A stretch of DNA of 64,000 nucleotides from an uncultured Bacteroidales bacterium. Lineage in GTDB: Bacteria; Bacteroidota; Bacteroidia; Bacteroidales; UBA932. The stretch lies in contig CAJODQ010000011.1 in assembly GCA_905233345.1 (NCBI GenBank), positions 40,871 through 104,870 of the forward strand. Direction: 5' to 3'. Below, piece by piece: positions 46,646 through 55,990 of this stretch (positions are counted from its first letter, which is position 1; each line of letters begins with the position of its first letter). A model generated the notes under the pieces. It did not search any database. It was not told the DNA's origin and was given only the letters and a program-made list of their open reading frames with translations. A program made the translations under genes and the position numbers.

Positions 46646-47966
46646 CGGGAGTCGTATAATTGAATTCGGTGGTATCGGAGGTGGTCTGGTGGAAACCGTC
46701 CGCTTCGGCGATGCTGGCCACCATGGCCGCTTCGGCGGCTTCCCGGGCAGCACGCTCCATGGCATCCTGTTTCTCCAGCTGCTTGTTGACGGAGAGGATC
46801 ATGCCGAAGGCCCCGCTCAGCACCAGGTAAGCCGTGCCGCCATGGCTGATCAGGGGGAGGGTGTGGCCGGTGATGGGCAGGATGCGCACGTTCACCAGAA
46901 TATGCAGGAAGGCCTGCGTCGTGATCAGGAACGCGAGTCCCGCGATCAGGACGCTGGAATAGGTGGCTTTGCAGCGTTGGCAGAGCCGTATGCAGCGGAA
47001 GAGGAAGATCAGGTAGAGCAGGATGACGAACAAACCGCCCAACAAGCCGTATTCTTCCACGATGAAGGCATAGATGAAGTCGGAGAAGGCCATGGACAGG
47101 GAGTAGCGCTGGGTACTCTTGCCCGGCCCTTTGCCGAAGATGCCGCCTTCGGAGATGGCCACCTTCGCGTTTTCACTCTGGCGGTCCTTGTCCATGAGTT
47201 CCTGCTGCTCCTGGCGGGAGAGGCTCTCAAAGTCCTGCTCCTCTTTCTGGAAGTGGGCGGTCAGACGGCCCTCGACCGTGCCAAAGCGGTTGAAGATCTT
47301 GCCCACGCTGGATTCGAGCCGCTGCGGGTGCCCGGCAAAGAAGGCATGGTAGGTGAGGAACATCAGCAGCAGGGCCGCCATCAGGATACCCACCGTGATG
47401 CCCAGGTTCTTGAGGCTCACGTTCATGAAGAAGAGCACCAGGAAACTGATCAGGCCGATCAGCAGGGCAGAGGAGAAACTGTTCTGCATGATCAGCAGGC
47501 AGACCGCGCCCACGGGCAGCAGAATCTTCAGCGCGAATTGCTTGAAGTCGTCGAGGGTGTCGCCCCAGAGCTCCAGGGCGCGCGCCAGATAGAGAATCAC
47601 ACCGATCTTGGCGAATTCGAATACCTGGAACGTGTGCCCATGGATCTTGATACCGCGAACAGCCCCGTTGATCTCCGCGCGGAGTCCCGGGACAAAAAGC
47701 ATCAGGAGCATCAGCACCGACGCGCCGTAAATGACGAAGGAGAAGGTGCGGTAGAAGCGCAGCGGAATGAGGTAGCAGATCAGCAGGGCCAGGAAACCCA
47801 TCAGCACCGACTTGGTCTGCTCCATGAAAATGGCGACCTTGCTGATGCCGCGGGAAGATGCCAGGAAGCTGCTCGACGAAAAGACGGCAGCGATCGAAAT
47901 CATGGCGAAGAACACCACGATGATCCAGATGACCCGGTCTCCCTTGAGTTTCCAGAACTGATTCAT
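46638..47966 (-). CDS. ftsW: Septal peptidoglycan glycosyltransferase FtsW
   Basis: SEDS-family polymerase that works with FtsI, 442 aa with about ten membrane spans. Marks: FAMISIAAVFSSSS near 22, EINGAVRGIKIHGHTFQVFE near 107 (the RWI-type extracellular loop), and near the C-terminus PITGHTLPLISHGGTAYL, the SEDS signature. It has a charged loop near 230-290 (EEQDFESLSRQEQQE). A cytoplasmic tail rich in Glu/Ala follows the last span. Confidence 0.96.
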   Translation of the reverse strand: MNQFWKLKGDRVIWIIVVFFAMISIAAVFSSSSFLASSRGISKVAIFMEQTKSVLMGFLALLICYLIPLRFYRTFSFVIYGASVLMLLMLFVPGLRAEINGAVRGIKIHGHTFQVFEFAKIGVILYLARALELWGDTLDDFKQFALKILLPVGAVCLLIMQNSFSSALLIGLISFLVLFFMNVSLKNLGITVGILMAALLLMFLTYHAFFAGHPQRLESSVGKIFNRFGTVEGRLTAHFQKEEQDFESLSRQEQQELMDKDRQSENAKVAISEGGIFGKGPGKSTQRYSLSMAFSDFIYAFIVEEYGLLGGLFVILLYLIFLFRCIRLCQRCKATYSSVLIAGLAFLITTQAFLHILVNVRILPITGHTLPLISHGGTAYLVLSGAFGMILSVNKQLEKQDAMERAAREAAEAAMVASIAEADGFHQTTSDTTEFNYTTPDE

Positions 47967-47967
47967 G

Positions 47968-49299
47968 CTACAGCCTCCTTACCGCTTCCTTGAACTGGCG
48001 TCCGCGGTCCTCGTAGTTCTTGAACAGGTCGAAGCTGGCACAGCAGGGGCTCAGCAGCACCGTGTCGCCCGAAACGGCCAGTTCCGCACATTTATTGACA
48101 CATTCTTCGGCCGAGAGGGTCTCGTAGACGGGCACCATGCCGCCGAAGAAATCCTTGATCTTCTTGTTGTCCACGCCCAGGCAGACGATGGATTTGACTT
48201 TCTCGCGTACCAGGTCGGCGATCGGGGCGTAGTCGTTGCCCTTGTCGGTGCCGCCCAGGATCAGGACGATGGGGGTCTGCACGCTTTCCAGGGCGTACCA
48301 GGTGGAGTTGACGTTGGTGGCCTTCGAGTCGTTGATATAGAGTACGCCGCCGACCGTCAGCACTTTCTCCATGCGGTGTTCCACGCCCTCGAAGGTGGTC
48401 AGCGATTTGCGGATGGTCTCGTTGGTGACCTTCATGATCTTGCCGGTGATGGCCGCCGCCATGGAGTTGTAGACGTTGTGCCGGCCTTCCAGGGCCAGGT
48501 CGCGTACCAGAATGTCGAACTCGTCGCCGTCGTAGCGCACCCGCAGGGTGTCGTCGTCGAGCCATGCACCTTCTTCCACCTTTCCGTTCTGGGTGAACGG
48601 CAGTTTGCGGGCCTGCAGCACGATTTTGTTGAGCTCGCCGATGGTCACCTCGTCGTCGTTGCAGAAGATGAAGCAGTCTTCCGGCTTCATGTTGCGGGTG
48701 ATGCGGAACTTGGCGTTGATATAGTTCTGGAAGCAGTGGTCGTAGCGGTCGAGGTGGTCGGGCGTGATGTTCATCAGCACGGCGATGTCGGCCTTGAAGT
48801 CGTACATGCCGTCGAGCTGGAAGCTGCTGAGTTCCAGTACGTAGATGTCGTGCTTCTCGGTGGCCACCTGCATCGCGTAGCTCTTGCCGATGTTGCCGCC
48901 CAGGCCCACGTTGAGGCCGGCGTTCTGCAGCAGGTAGTAGATCAGCGAGGTGGTCGTGGTCTTTCCGTTGCTGCCGGTGATGCAGATTTTCTTGGCCGTA
49001 TCATAGTAGCCGGCGAACTCGATCTCGGAGATGATGGGCGTGCCCTGCTCACGCAGGCGCACCACCAGCGGTGCCGTCTCGGGGATGCCGGGGCTCTTGA
49101 TCACGAGGTCGGCCGAGAGCACCTTTTCGGGGGTGTGTCCGCCTTCTTCAAAAGGGATTTCCCATTTCTGCAGCTGGCTGCGGAACTGCTCCTTGAGCGT
49201 GCCGCTGTCCGAGAGGAAGGTGTCGTAGTGCTGCACTTTGGCCAGCACGGCGGCGCCTACGCCGCTTTCTCCACCGCCGAGGATGACAGCTTTTTTCAT
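47968..49299 (-). CDS. murD: UDP-N-acetylmuramoylalanine-D-glutamate ligase
   Basis: Adds D-Glu to UDP-MurNAc-L-Ala; 443 aa. Marks: AVILGGGESGVGAAVLA at the start, ATP loop ITGSNGKTTTTSLIYYLL near 110, NITPDHLDRYDH near 180, and INDSKATNVNSTWYALES near 315. The gaps to ftsW and mraY are one and two bases. Confidence 0.97.
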   Translation of the reverse strand: MKKAVILGGGESGVGAAVLAKVQHYDTFLSDSGTLKEQFRSQLQKWEIPFEEGGHTPEKVLSADLVIKSPGIPETAPLVVRLREQGTPIISEIEFAGYYDTAKKICITGSNGKTTTTSLIYYLLQNAGLNVGLGGNIGKSYAMQVATEKHDIYVLELSSFQLDGMYDFKADIAVLMNITPDHLDRYDHCFQNYINAKFRITRNMKPEDCFIFCNDDEVTIGELNKIVLQARKLPFTQNGKVEEGAWLDDDTLRVRYDGDEFDILVRDLALEGRHNVYNSMAAAITGKIMKVTNETIRKSLTTFEGVEHRMEKVLTVGGVLYINDSKATNVNSTWYALESVQTPIVLILGGTDKGNDYAPIADLVREKVKSIVCLGVDNKKIKDFFGGMVPVYETLSAEECVNKCAELAVSGDTVLLSPCCASFDLFKNYEDRGRQFKEAVRRL

Positions 49300-49301
49300 G
49301 A

Positions 49302-50492
49302 TTATCGGATCTTCAGGGTTACGATGGTGATGACCGCCAGGATGATGGATACGATCCAGAACCGTACGACGATCTTGTTTTCAGGTTGTATCTGTTTCGG
49401 CTTCTGGATGAGTGCGTCGGGATTCTCCTTCTGGAAGTGGTGGTGCAGGGGAGACATGCGGAACACACGCACGCCGGTGCCGGTTTTTTTCTTGGTGTAT
49501 TTGAAGTATGCGCGCTGGATGATCACGGAGAGGCTTTCCACGAGGAAGACGCCGCAGAGGATGGGAAGCAGCAGTTCCTTCCGGATGAGGATGGCCAGCA
49601 CGCCGATGATGCCGCCCAGGGCCAGAGATCCCGTGTCGCCCATGAAGACCTGGGCCGGGAACGCGTTGTACCACAGGAAGCCCAGGAGGGCGCCCACGAG
49701 GCAGACCGCGTAAACGGTCACCTCACCGATATTGGGCAGGTACATGATGTTGAGGTATTCGGCGAAGCCCGTGTGGCCCGACAGGTAGGCGAGGACGCCG
49801 AGGGTCGCGCCGACGATGGCCGAGACACCGGCCGCCAGGCCGTCCATGCCGTCGGTCAGGTTGGTGCCGTTGGAGCAGGCGGTGATGATGAACGTAATCA
49901 CGAGCACGTAGAGACCGCCCTGCAGCGCGCGGACCACGGGTCCGGAGAAGGGAATCAGCCATTTGTAGTCGAATTCATTGCCTTTGAAGAAAGGAATGGT
50001 GGTGCGGCTGTAGCTCACGCCCTGGTCGGCGGTCAGATAGAGCGTCAGGCCCACGATCACGCCGAGCAGGACCTGTCCCACGATCTTGTATTTTCCGTTG
50101 AGGCCTTCTTTGTTGTGTTTGAATACCTTGATATAATCGTCGAGGAAGCCCAGCAGGCCCAGCCACACGGTGGTCAGGATCAGCAGCAGGACGTTGGTGT
50201 TGGTCAGGTCACCGAAGAGCAGGATCGGGACGAGGATCGACAGCAGGATGATGATGCCGCCCATGGTCGGGGTGCCTTTCTTCTGCAGCTGGCCTTCCAG
50301 GCCGAGGTCGCGGATGGTCTCGCCGATCTGTGCTTTCTGCAGCTTGGCGATGATGGATTTGCCCACGACCATCGAGGTGAGGATGGCCACCACGGCGCAG
50401 CAGAACGCGCGGAACGTAATGTACTGCATCAGGCCGGATCCCGGAAAGTCGATGCCTGCTTGTTCAAGATATTGAAACAGATGATAGAGCAT
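49302..50492 (-). CDS. mraY: Phospho-N-acetylmuramoyl-pentapeptide-transferase
   Basis: Makes lipid I from UDP-MurNAc-pentapeptide and undecaprenyl phosphate; 396 aa with about ten spans. Marks: [17 protein letters not shown] near 70, [20 protein letters not shown] near 115 (Asp-Asp catalytic pair), [13 protein letters not shown] near 210 and [13 protein letters not shown] near 285, then [12 protein letters not shown] near 345. Thirteen bases after murE; murF is absent from this position, as in other Bacteroidetes. Confidence 0.98.
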   Translation of the reverse strand: MLYHLFQYLEQAGIDFPGSGLMQYITFRAFCCAVVAILTSMVVGKSIIAKLQKAQIGETIRDLGLEGQLQKKGTPTMGGIIILLSILVPILLFGDLTNTNVLLLILTTVWLGLLGFLDDYIKVFKHNKEGLNGKYKIVGQVLLGVIVGLTLYLTADQGVSYSRTTIPFFKGNEFDYKWLIPFSGPVVRALQGGLYVLVITFIITACSNGTNLTDGMDGLAAGVSAIVGATLGVLAYLSGHTGFAEYLNIMYLPNIGEVTVYAVCLVGALLGFLWYNAFPAQVFMGDTGSLALGGIIGVLAILIRKELLLPILCGVFLVESLSVIIQRAYFKYTKKKTGTGVRVFRMSPLHHHFQKENPDALIQKPKQIQPENKIVVRFWIVSIILAVITIVTLKIR

Positions 50493-50505
50493 ATCGAAAC
50501 AACGG

Positions 50506-51966
50506 TTATTTCATTTCTTCAAAAGTTTCGGCGATCACTTCCTTGTCGTCGAAGTGGATCTTGGTGGTGCCGATCACCTGGTAGTCTTCGTGTCCCTTGC
50601 CGGCCACCAGGATCACGGCGCCCTGCGGCGCGGTCATCAGCGCGGTGCGGATGGCTTCGCGGCGGTCGGTGATGAAGAGGCTCTTGGCGCGGGCTGCAGT
50701 GTCCATGCCGGCCCGGATCTCTTGGATGATGGCTTCCGGATCTTCGGTGCGCGGGTTGTCGGAGGTGACCACCACACGGTCGGCATATTTGGCGGCGATG
50801 ACACCCATCTCCGGGCGCTTGGTGCGGTCGCGGTCGCCGCCGCAGCCGAACACACAGACCAGGGCGCGGTCCTGGCAGGTCTCGCGGAGGGTCTTCAGAG
50901 CGTTCTCCAGTGCGTCAGGCGTATGGGAGTAGTCCACCACGCCGGTCAGGTCGTTGCCGCCGCGGACGAAGTCGAGGCGGCCGGCCACCGGACCGAGGGC
51001 GCTCATCTGCACCAGCACTTCTTCGGGCTTGGCGCCGAGCAGCACGGCCGTGCTGTAGACGGCCAGCAGGTTATAGGCGTTGTGTGCGCCGATAAAGCGG
51101 GTCCAGACCTGGGTGCCGTCGATGCTGACGAGCATGCCTTCCAGGCTCTCTTCCACAATCTTGCAGCGGAAGTCGGCCATGCGTTTGCAGGCGTAGGTGC
51201 GCACCTGCGCGCGGGTATTCTGCACCATGACCTCGCCGTTGCGGTCGTCGATGTTGGTCAGCGCGTAGGCGTCTTTCGGCAGTTCGTCGAAGAAACGCTT
51301 CTTGCAGTCGCGGTAGGCGGCGAAGGTCTTGTGGTAGTCGAGGTGGTCGTGGGTCAGGTTGGAGAAGATCGCCACTTTGAACTGCAGGCCGGCGATGCGC
51401 TCCTGGTCCACGGAGTGGGAGCTCACTTCCATGAAGCAGTAGCTGCAGCCTTTCTCCACCATCCGGGCCAGGAGGCCGTTGAGCTCAATGGGATCGGGGG
51501 TGGTGTGGGAGGTCTCCAGGCGCTCGCCGTCGATGTAGTTGGCGATGGTGGAGATCAGGCCGCACGCCCATCCCAGCTGGGTGAAGAGGTTGTAGAGCAG
51601 GGTGACGGTCGTGGTCTTGCCGTTGGTGCCGGTGATGCCCACCAGATTCAACTTGCCGGACGGATGATCGTACCAGTTGTCGGCGGCCAGTGCGAGGGCC
51701 TTGCGGCTGTCGGCCACTTTCACCAGGACGGTATTGCCAAGGCTGTCGAGCCCCGGGGTGTCGTTCTGGTAGAGGACCGCGCTGGCGCCCGCGGCAACGG
51801 CCTTGGCGATGTAGGCGTGTCCGTCGACAGCCGTTCCGGGAACGGCAATGAAGAGCGCGCCTTCGCGGCAGGTTCGCGAGTCGAAGGTCAGGAAGGTAAT
51901 CTCCCGGCCCAGGTCGCCCTTGCTGGCTATGACGTCAATGCCTTTCAGTATGCTACTTAGTTTCAT
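50506..51966 (-). CDS. murE: UDP-MurNAc-tripeptide synthetase MurE
   Basis: Adds the third amino acid to UDP-MurNAc-L-Ala-D-Glu; 486 aa. Marks: [17 protein letters not shown] near 28, ATP loop [18 protein letters not shown] near 108, [13 protein letters not shown] near 170, and the substrate motif DNPRTEDP near 405, which reads DNPR as in meso-diaminopimelate enzymes, so the third residue is expected to be meso-DAP. Its start lies 14 bases inside the end of ftsI. Confidence 0.97.
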   Translation of the reverse strand: MKLSSILKGIDVIASKGDLGREITFLTFDSRTCREGALFIAVPGTAVDGHAYIAKAVAAGASAVLYQNDTPGLDSLGNTVLVKVADSRKALALAADNWYDHPSGKLNLVGITGTNGKTTTVTLLYNLFTQLGWACGLISTIANYIDGERLETSHTTPDPIELNGLLARMVEKGCSYCFMEVSSHSVDQERIAGLQFKVAIFSNLTHDHLDYHKTFAAYRDCKKRFFDELPKDAYALTNIDDRNGEVMVQNTRAQVRTYACKRMADFRCKIVEESLEGMLVSIDGTQVWTRFIGAHNAYNLLAVYSTAVLLGAKPEEVLVQMSALGPVAGRLDFVRGGNDLTGVVDYSHTPDALENALKTLRETCQDRALVCVFGCGGDRDRTKRPEMGVIAAKYADRVVVTSDNPRTEDPEAIIQEIRAGMDTAARAKSLFITDRREAIRTALMTAPQGAVILVAGKGHEDYQVIGTTKIHFDDKEVIAETFEEMK

Positions 51967-54007
51967 GCTCCAGATATTGTTCTTTCAGTTTGAGTGCGAT
52001 GGTAAAATCTTTGGCAGTATCGCCGGCGGCCGGCGACTGGCTTTCCACGATGCCCTGTCCCTCGAAGTTCACCCGGTAGCCCGATTTCTCGAGGAGTGCG
52101 AGGGCTTCGCGCAAGCCCATGCCCTTGACGTTGGGGACCAGGCCTTTGTGGATGTCTTCCTGTCCTTGGAGGGCCAGCAGGCCGTCGTTCTGGGGGAGGG
52201 AGCCCTTCCTCGGGAGGGGATCCTGCCAGTCAATGGCGGAGGCATAGATTCCTTCGGCCACCTGGCGGAACACCGGGCCGCTCCAGCTGCCGCCGTAGAA
52301 GTTGTTGTAGGTCGGTTCGGAATAGACGACCACGATCATCGAGTATTTCGGGGATTCGAAGGGGAAGAAGCCGACGAAGGTGGCCTGGTGCATCTTGTGA
52401 CCGGCGCGGTCTTCGTAGCGGCCCGTGTTGGGGAAAACGATACGGGCAGTGCCCGTCTTGCCGGCTACTTGTACCGGGCAGCCGCTGAACGGGCGATAAC
52501 CCGTGCCGCCCTCCGACGCCACGACGCCGCGCATGGCCTCCCATACCTTGTGGGCGGTCTCCTTGCTGCAGACGGTACCGATCTTCTCCGGCTTGAATTC
52601 TTTCACGATCTGGCCTTCCTTCTGATAGTTGCGTACGAGGTGGGGCCGCATCATCACACCTTCGTTGGCGATGGCATTGTAGAAGTTGAGGGTATGCAGC
52701 GGGGTGATCTCCACCGTATAACCCATGGCGATCTGGGGCAGGTCCTTCATGTTCCAGGCGCCGCGGCCGGTCTTGACCGTCGGATCCTTGACCGTGGCCT
52801 TGGCCATGCCCTTGAGTTCGAAGGGGAAGTCGTAGGTGATGCGCCGCTCGTTGGTCAGCTTGTCGAGGAATTCCTTCGGATCTTTGTCGTAGTTGCGGGC
52901 GGCCAGCATGCGGAAGATGTTGTTTGAAGAGATCTCGAAGGCGCGGCGCACGGAGATGGTGCTGTAGCGGTCGAGGTAGTGGTCCACGAAGGGCGCGCCG
53001 CCGCCGTAGTTCCAGGTCACGATGGCGGGCACTTCGGTGTCGAGGGTGATTTTCTTGTCTTCGAGCAGGGTGGTCAGGGTGGCGCACTTGAATACGGAGC
53101 CCGGTTCGCCCTTGCGGCCGATGGCGTAGTTGTAGGTCTCGTCGAAGCCGCCCTTGCCGTTCTTCTCCAGGTTGACCATGGCCTTGATTTCGCCGGTGGG
53201 GATGTCCATCACCACCACGGTGCCCGCGTGGACCTCGTTGGTCTTGCGGAGGATGTCCATCAGGGCGTTCTGGGCCATGTCCTGCAGGTCGATGTCGATG
53301 GTCAGCTGCACATCGAGGCCGTCCACGGGCTGGATGGTTTCACGGTCCGTGTCGACGATCCAGTTGCGGCCCTCGGTCAGGCGCATCGGCTGGATGCCGT
53401 CCTTGCCGCGGAGGATGGTGTCGCAGCTGCCCTCGATGCCGATGCTCGGGATCTCGCTCTGGTCTTTGATGTAGCCCAGGGTACGGAAGCCCAGGCGGCC
53501 GTAGGGGTAGGTGCGGTGGTCCACTTTCACCTCGTCGCGTCCACCGCGTCCGCGACCTTCGCGCAGAATGGGAAAGGAGGAAACTTCCTTCATCTCCTGG
53601 TAGGTGAGCAGGCGCCGGTTGAGGAAGAGGTAGCGGCGTCCGCCGTTGAGGCCTTCCTTGCGTCGCTCCACGATCTCTTTCTTGTACTGGGCGGCTTTCT
53701 TGTCCTTGTAGAAGTTGGCCAGGCAGATGGCCAGTGAGTCGATGTTTTTCGCGAAGAGGGCGGAGTCGGGCTGCACGCAGTCCATGCCCATGCGGTATTC
53801 CGGAATGGAAAAGGCGAGGTAGCGCCCGTCGTCGGCCAGGATGCTGCCGCGGGTGCAGGGGAGGACGTCTTCGCGGGTGGTCTTCTTCGAATAGCTGCGG
53901 CCGGGCTTGTGGATGAACTGCAGGTTCACGATCTGCCCCACTGCCACCAGTGCCAGCAGCACGAACAGCAGATAGAAAGCGCCGATTTTTCGAATATTGG
54001 CCTGCAT
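51953..54007 (-). CDS. ftsI: Septal transpeptidase FtsI (PBP3)
   Basis: Class B penicillin-binding protein, 684 aa from ATG 54007. One N-terminal span (about 8-28), a pedestal domain (RGSILADDGRYLA near 50), then the transpeptidase domain with SVFK (nucleophile Ser304), SSN triad (EISSNNIFRML) and KTG (VAGKTGTARI). A single PASTA domain closes the protein (VPNVKGMGLREALALLEKSG). PASTA on FtsI is usual in Bacteroidetes. The in-frame ATG at 54028 overlaps ftsL and is less likely. Confidence 0.96.
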   Translation of the reverse strand: MQANIRKIGAFYLLFVLLALVAVGQIVNLQFIHKPGRSYSKKTTREDVLPCTRGSILADDGRYLAFSIPEYRMGMDCVQPDSALFAKNIDSLAICLANFYKDKKAAQYKKEIVERRKEGLNGGRRYLFLNRRLLTYQEMKEVSSFPILREGRGRGGRDEVKVDHRTYPYGRLGFRTLGYIKDQSEIPSIGIEGSCDTILRGKDGIQPMRLTEGRNWIVDTDRETIQPVDGLDVQLTIDIDLQDMAQNALMDILRKTNEVHAGTVVVMDIPTGEIKAMVNLEKNGKGGFDETYNYAIGRKGEPGSVFKCATLTTLLEDKKITLDTEVPAIVTWNYGGGAPFVDHYLDRYSTISVRRAFEISSNNIFRMLAARNYDKDPKEFLDKLTNERRITYDFPFELKGMAKATVKDPTVKTGRGAWNMKDLPQIAMGYTVEITPLHTLNFYNAIANEGVMMRPHLVRNYQKEGQIVKEFKPEKIGTVCSKETAHKVWEAMRGVVASEGGTGYRPFSGCPVQVAGKTGTARIVFPNTGRYEDRAGHKMHQATFVGFFPFESPKYSMIVVVYSEPTYNNFYGGSWSGPVFRQVAEGIYASAIDWQDPLPRKGSLPQNDGLLALQGQEDIHKGLVPNVKGMGLREALALLEKSGYRVNFEGQGIVESQSPAAGDTAKDFTIALKLKEQYLEHETK

Positions 54008-54011
54008 CGTC

Positions 54012-54380
54012 CTATTTCTCCATCTCAATGCGTTTGGGCGGCTGTACCGGGGCGTGCAGCTTGGAGCCGCTCGCCTTCAGCAAGCCGTCGATCCGGGTGC
54101 GGTTGTTCATGCCCACCAGGTCGAGGGTGCGCTGCTGGTAGCTGATGCGCAGCTCCTGCAGTGCCTTTTCGTTTTTCTGTACCTTGACGAGGTTTTGTTC
54201 CACCATCAGGCTCCAGGCGATGGAGACGCAGATGATGAGGAACACGAAGAAGATGAAACCGAGCTGACGATCCACGCCCCACTCGATCAGCTTGTCTCCG
54301 CTGAGATAGCTGACCACCTTGTCGACAAGCCGTTTGAAGCGGCCTTTGCGTTGGTTTGGATCCTTTTCCCGTTTTTTCAT
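54012..54380 (-). CDS. ftsL: FtsL-like divisome protein
   Basis: 122 aa. A basic cytoplasmic tail (MKKREKDPNQRKGRFKRL), one span at about 40-62 (LGFIFFVFLIICVSIAWSLMV) and a periplasmic coiled coil (about 65-110, VKVQKNEKALQELRISYQQR). Size, layout and place between rsmH and ftsI identify it as FtsL-like; sequence conservation in this family is low. It probably pairs with a FtsB/DivIC partner encoded elsewhere. Confidence 0.88.
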   Translation of the reverse strand: MKKREKDPNQRKGRFKRLVDKVVSYLSGDKLIEWGVDRQLGFIFFVFLIICVSIAWSLMVEQNLVKVQKNEKALQELRISYQQRTLDLVGMNNRTRIDGLLKASGSKLHAPVQPPKRIEMEK

Positions 54381-54384
54381 CGTC

Positions 54385-55254
54385 TTACTGCCTTTCGGCG
54401 ACCCTCAGTTTTGCGCTGCGCGCGCGTGTGTTTAAAGCAATTTCTTCCTCGGAGGGAAGAATCGGTTTCTTGTTCACACGCTGGAGCTGCCCTTCCTGGC
54501 AGCCGTCCCTGATTGCGGTCTTGACGATGCGGTCTTCTAATGAATGGTATGTAATGACGGCCAGCCGTGCTCCTTGCCCGAGCGATCGGAAAGCCCCTTT
54601 CATAAACCCCTCCAATGAAGTCATCTCGCCATTGACTTCAATCCTCAGCGCTTGGTATATCTTTGCTAAATACTTATGTTCTAAAAAATTAGGCAGAACA
54701 GGTGCAATCGCTCTGCCTAAATCGTCCGTGGTCTTCAACGGGCTTCTCTCCCGGGCCGAAACCACCAGTTCCGCAACCCGCCTGCTGCCCTCTACCTCGC
54801 CGTAAAGCCGGAAGATCCTTTCCAGGTCTTCCCCACTATAACTATTTACTATATCAGCTGCACACACCGGTGCGTCAGCGTTCATGCGCATGTCCAGCGG
54901 CGCGTTCTCGAAACGGAAGGAAAAGCCGCGCTCTTCCGTATCGAACTGGTGCGACGATACGCCCAGGTCCGCCAGGATTCCATCCACCGCCGCATATCCG
55001 TAGTATTTGACGAAGTTGTGCACAAAGCGAAAGTCGCCATGGACAACGGTCAGTCTCGGATCATCGGGCGCGTTCGCCAGGGCTTCCTGGTCTTTGTCAA
55101 AGGCGATCAGCCGCCCTTTCGGGCTGAGATGTTTCAGAATCTCGCGGCTGTGGCCGCCTCCGCCAAATGTTGCATCCACGTAGACTCCGTCTTCGCGAAT
55201 GGCAAGCGCCGTGATGCTCTCGTTGAGGAGGACGGGAGTGTGGTACGCAGACAT
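54385..55254 (-). CDS. rsmH: 16S rRNA m4C1402 methyltransferase RsmH
   Basis: SAM-dependent N4 methylation of C1402 in 16S rRNA (formerly MraW), 289 aa. Marks: HTPVLLNESITAL at the start, DATFGGGGHSREIL near 27 (SAM site), FDKDQEAL near 54, DGILADLGVSSHQFDTEERG near 90, and ITYHSLEDRIVK near 245. It is the second gene of the dcw cluster, 18 bases after mraZ. Confidence 0.97.
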   Translation of the reverse strand: MSAYHTPVLLNESITALAIREDGVYVDATFGGGGHSREILKHLSPKGRLIAFDKDQEALANAPDDPRLTVVHGDFRFVHNFVKYYGYAAVDGILADLGVSSHQFDTEERGFSFRFENAPLDMRMNADAPVCAADIVNSYSGEDLERIFRLYGEVEGSRRVAELVVSARERSPLKTTDDLGRAIAPVLPNFLEHKYLAKIYQALRIEVNGEMTSLEGFMKGAFRSLGQGARLAVITYHSLEDRIVKTAIRDGCQEGQLQRVNKKPILPSEEEIALNTRARSAKLRVAERQ

Positions 55255-55272
55255 GTCGGGAATCTCCTTCTG

Positions 55273-55719
55273 CTATCCGAGAATCTTTTCGGCCAGCGCC
55301 ACGAAGTCTCTGCTCTCCATTTCCTGCGCCTCGTACTTCTCTTTGTCCCAGATCTCGATCATGTGGTTGCTTCCCGCAAAGACGACGTCTTTTTCGATGC
55401 CCGCCTTCTCGAGGAGGGCTTTGGGGATCGTCATGCGTCCCAGCTTTCCGTCCGGCTCTACGTCCGCAGTGCCTCTCATGTATTCCCGCCAGAAGGTGTC
55501 ATGTTCCCGGTTGAAGGGGTTCAGACGGCTTCTGACCGCTTCGGAATCCTTTTCCCACTCATCGTAGGCGTACATTTCGAGGCACTCTGCGAAGAGAGAC
55601 TTTTTAACTACGAAGCGAAGGCTTGCGCCCTCGCCCATACTGGATTTGAAGGCGGAAGGGAAGATCAATCTTCCCTTGTCGTCGACCTTTGCCTTGTAGC
55701 AACCGATAAACTTCGCCAT
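55273..55719 (-). CDS. mraZ: Transcriptional regulator MraZ
   Basis: DNA-binding repressor of the dcw cluster, 148 aa with two SpoVT/AbrB-like domains. First: YKAKVDDKGRLIFPSAFK near residue 8; second: DGKLGRMTIPKALLEKAGIE near 90. MraZ rings bind short direct repeats in their own promoter; two TGGAA repeats with a 10-bp period lie just upstream. First gene of the 13-gene minus-strand cluster. Confidence 0.96.
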   Translation of the reverse strand: MAKFIGCYKAKVDDKGRLIFPSAFKSSMGEGASLRFVVKKSLFAECLEMYAYDEWEKDSEAVRSRLNPFNREHDTFWREYMRGTADVEPDGKLGRMTIPKALLEKAGIEKDVVFAGSNHMIEIWDKEKYEAQEMESRDFVALAEKILG

Positions 55720-55751
55720 CGTATCCTATATGCGTTCAGTGATGTGTGTTG

Positions 55752-55784
55752 CAAAGTTAAGAAAATTTTCCACATTCTTCCAAA
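55752..55784 (-). promoter_or_regulatory. dcw cluster promoter with candidate MraZ sites
   Basis: Minus-strand TAACTTTG (55752-55759) with TTTG (55781-55784) 21 bases upstream is the best full promoter in the window. On the same strand TGGAA occurs twice (55778-55782 and 55768-55772) exactly ten bases apart, overlapping the -33 element; this resembles the repeat layout of known MraZ operators. Confidence 0.7.
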
Positions 55785-55902
55785 TATTTACAAAAATTTA
55801 CACCAAAAAGTTATCGACAGTCCTGCAGGCTTTCGCGCAGCCCGCTGGTAAGCGGTTTTGCGCTGCAATGTACGCAGTTGATGGTCAGGCGTTTATGAAA
55901 AA

Positions 55903-55929
55903 TCCTCCCCTTTGTTAAGAAGGGGAGGA
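55903..55929 (-). terminator. Terminator after the S51/ATP-grasp gene
   Basis: Perfect 10-bp stem TCCTCCCCTT / AAGGGGAGGA with a 7-base loop, followed on the minus strand by five T. It lies about 60 bases after the stop at 55991. Confidence 0.9.
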
Positions 55930-55990
55930 CTTTCTGTAAAGCGCTGATTGATTGTTGCTTCCGTTGCAGCGAAAGAAGGGCGAAGTTTAT

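Noticed and set aside
55811..55819. A DnaA-box-like TTATCGACA in an AT-rich gap
   Set aside because: One box with a mismatch, no cluster, and no dnaA or dnaN nearby; not enough for a replication origin.
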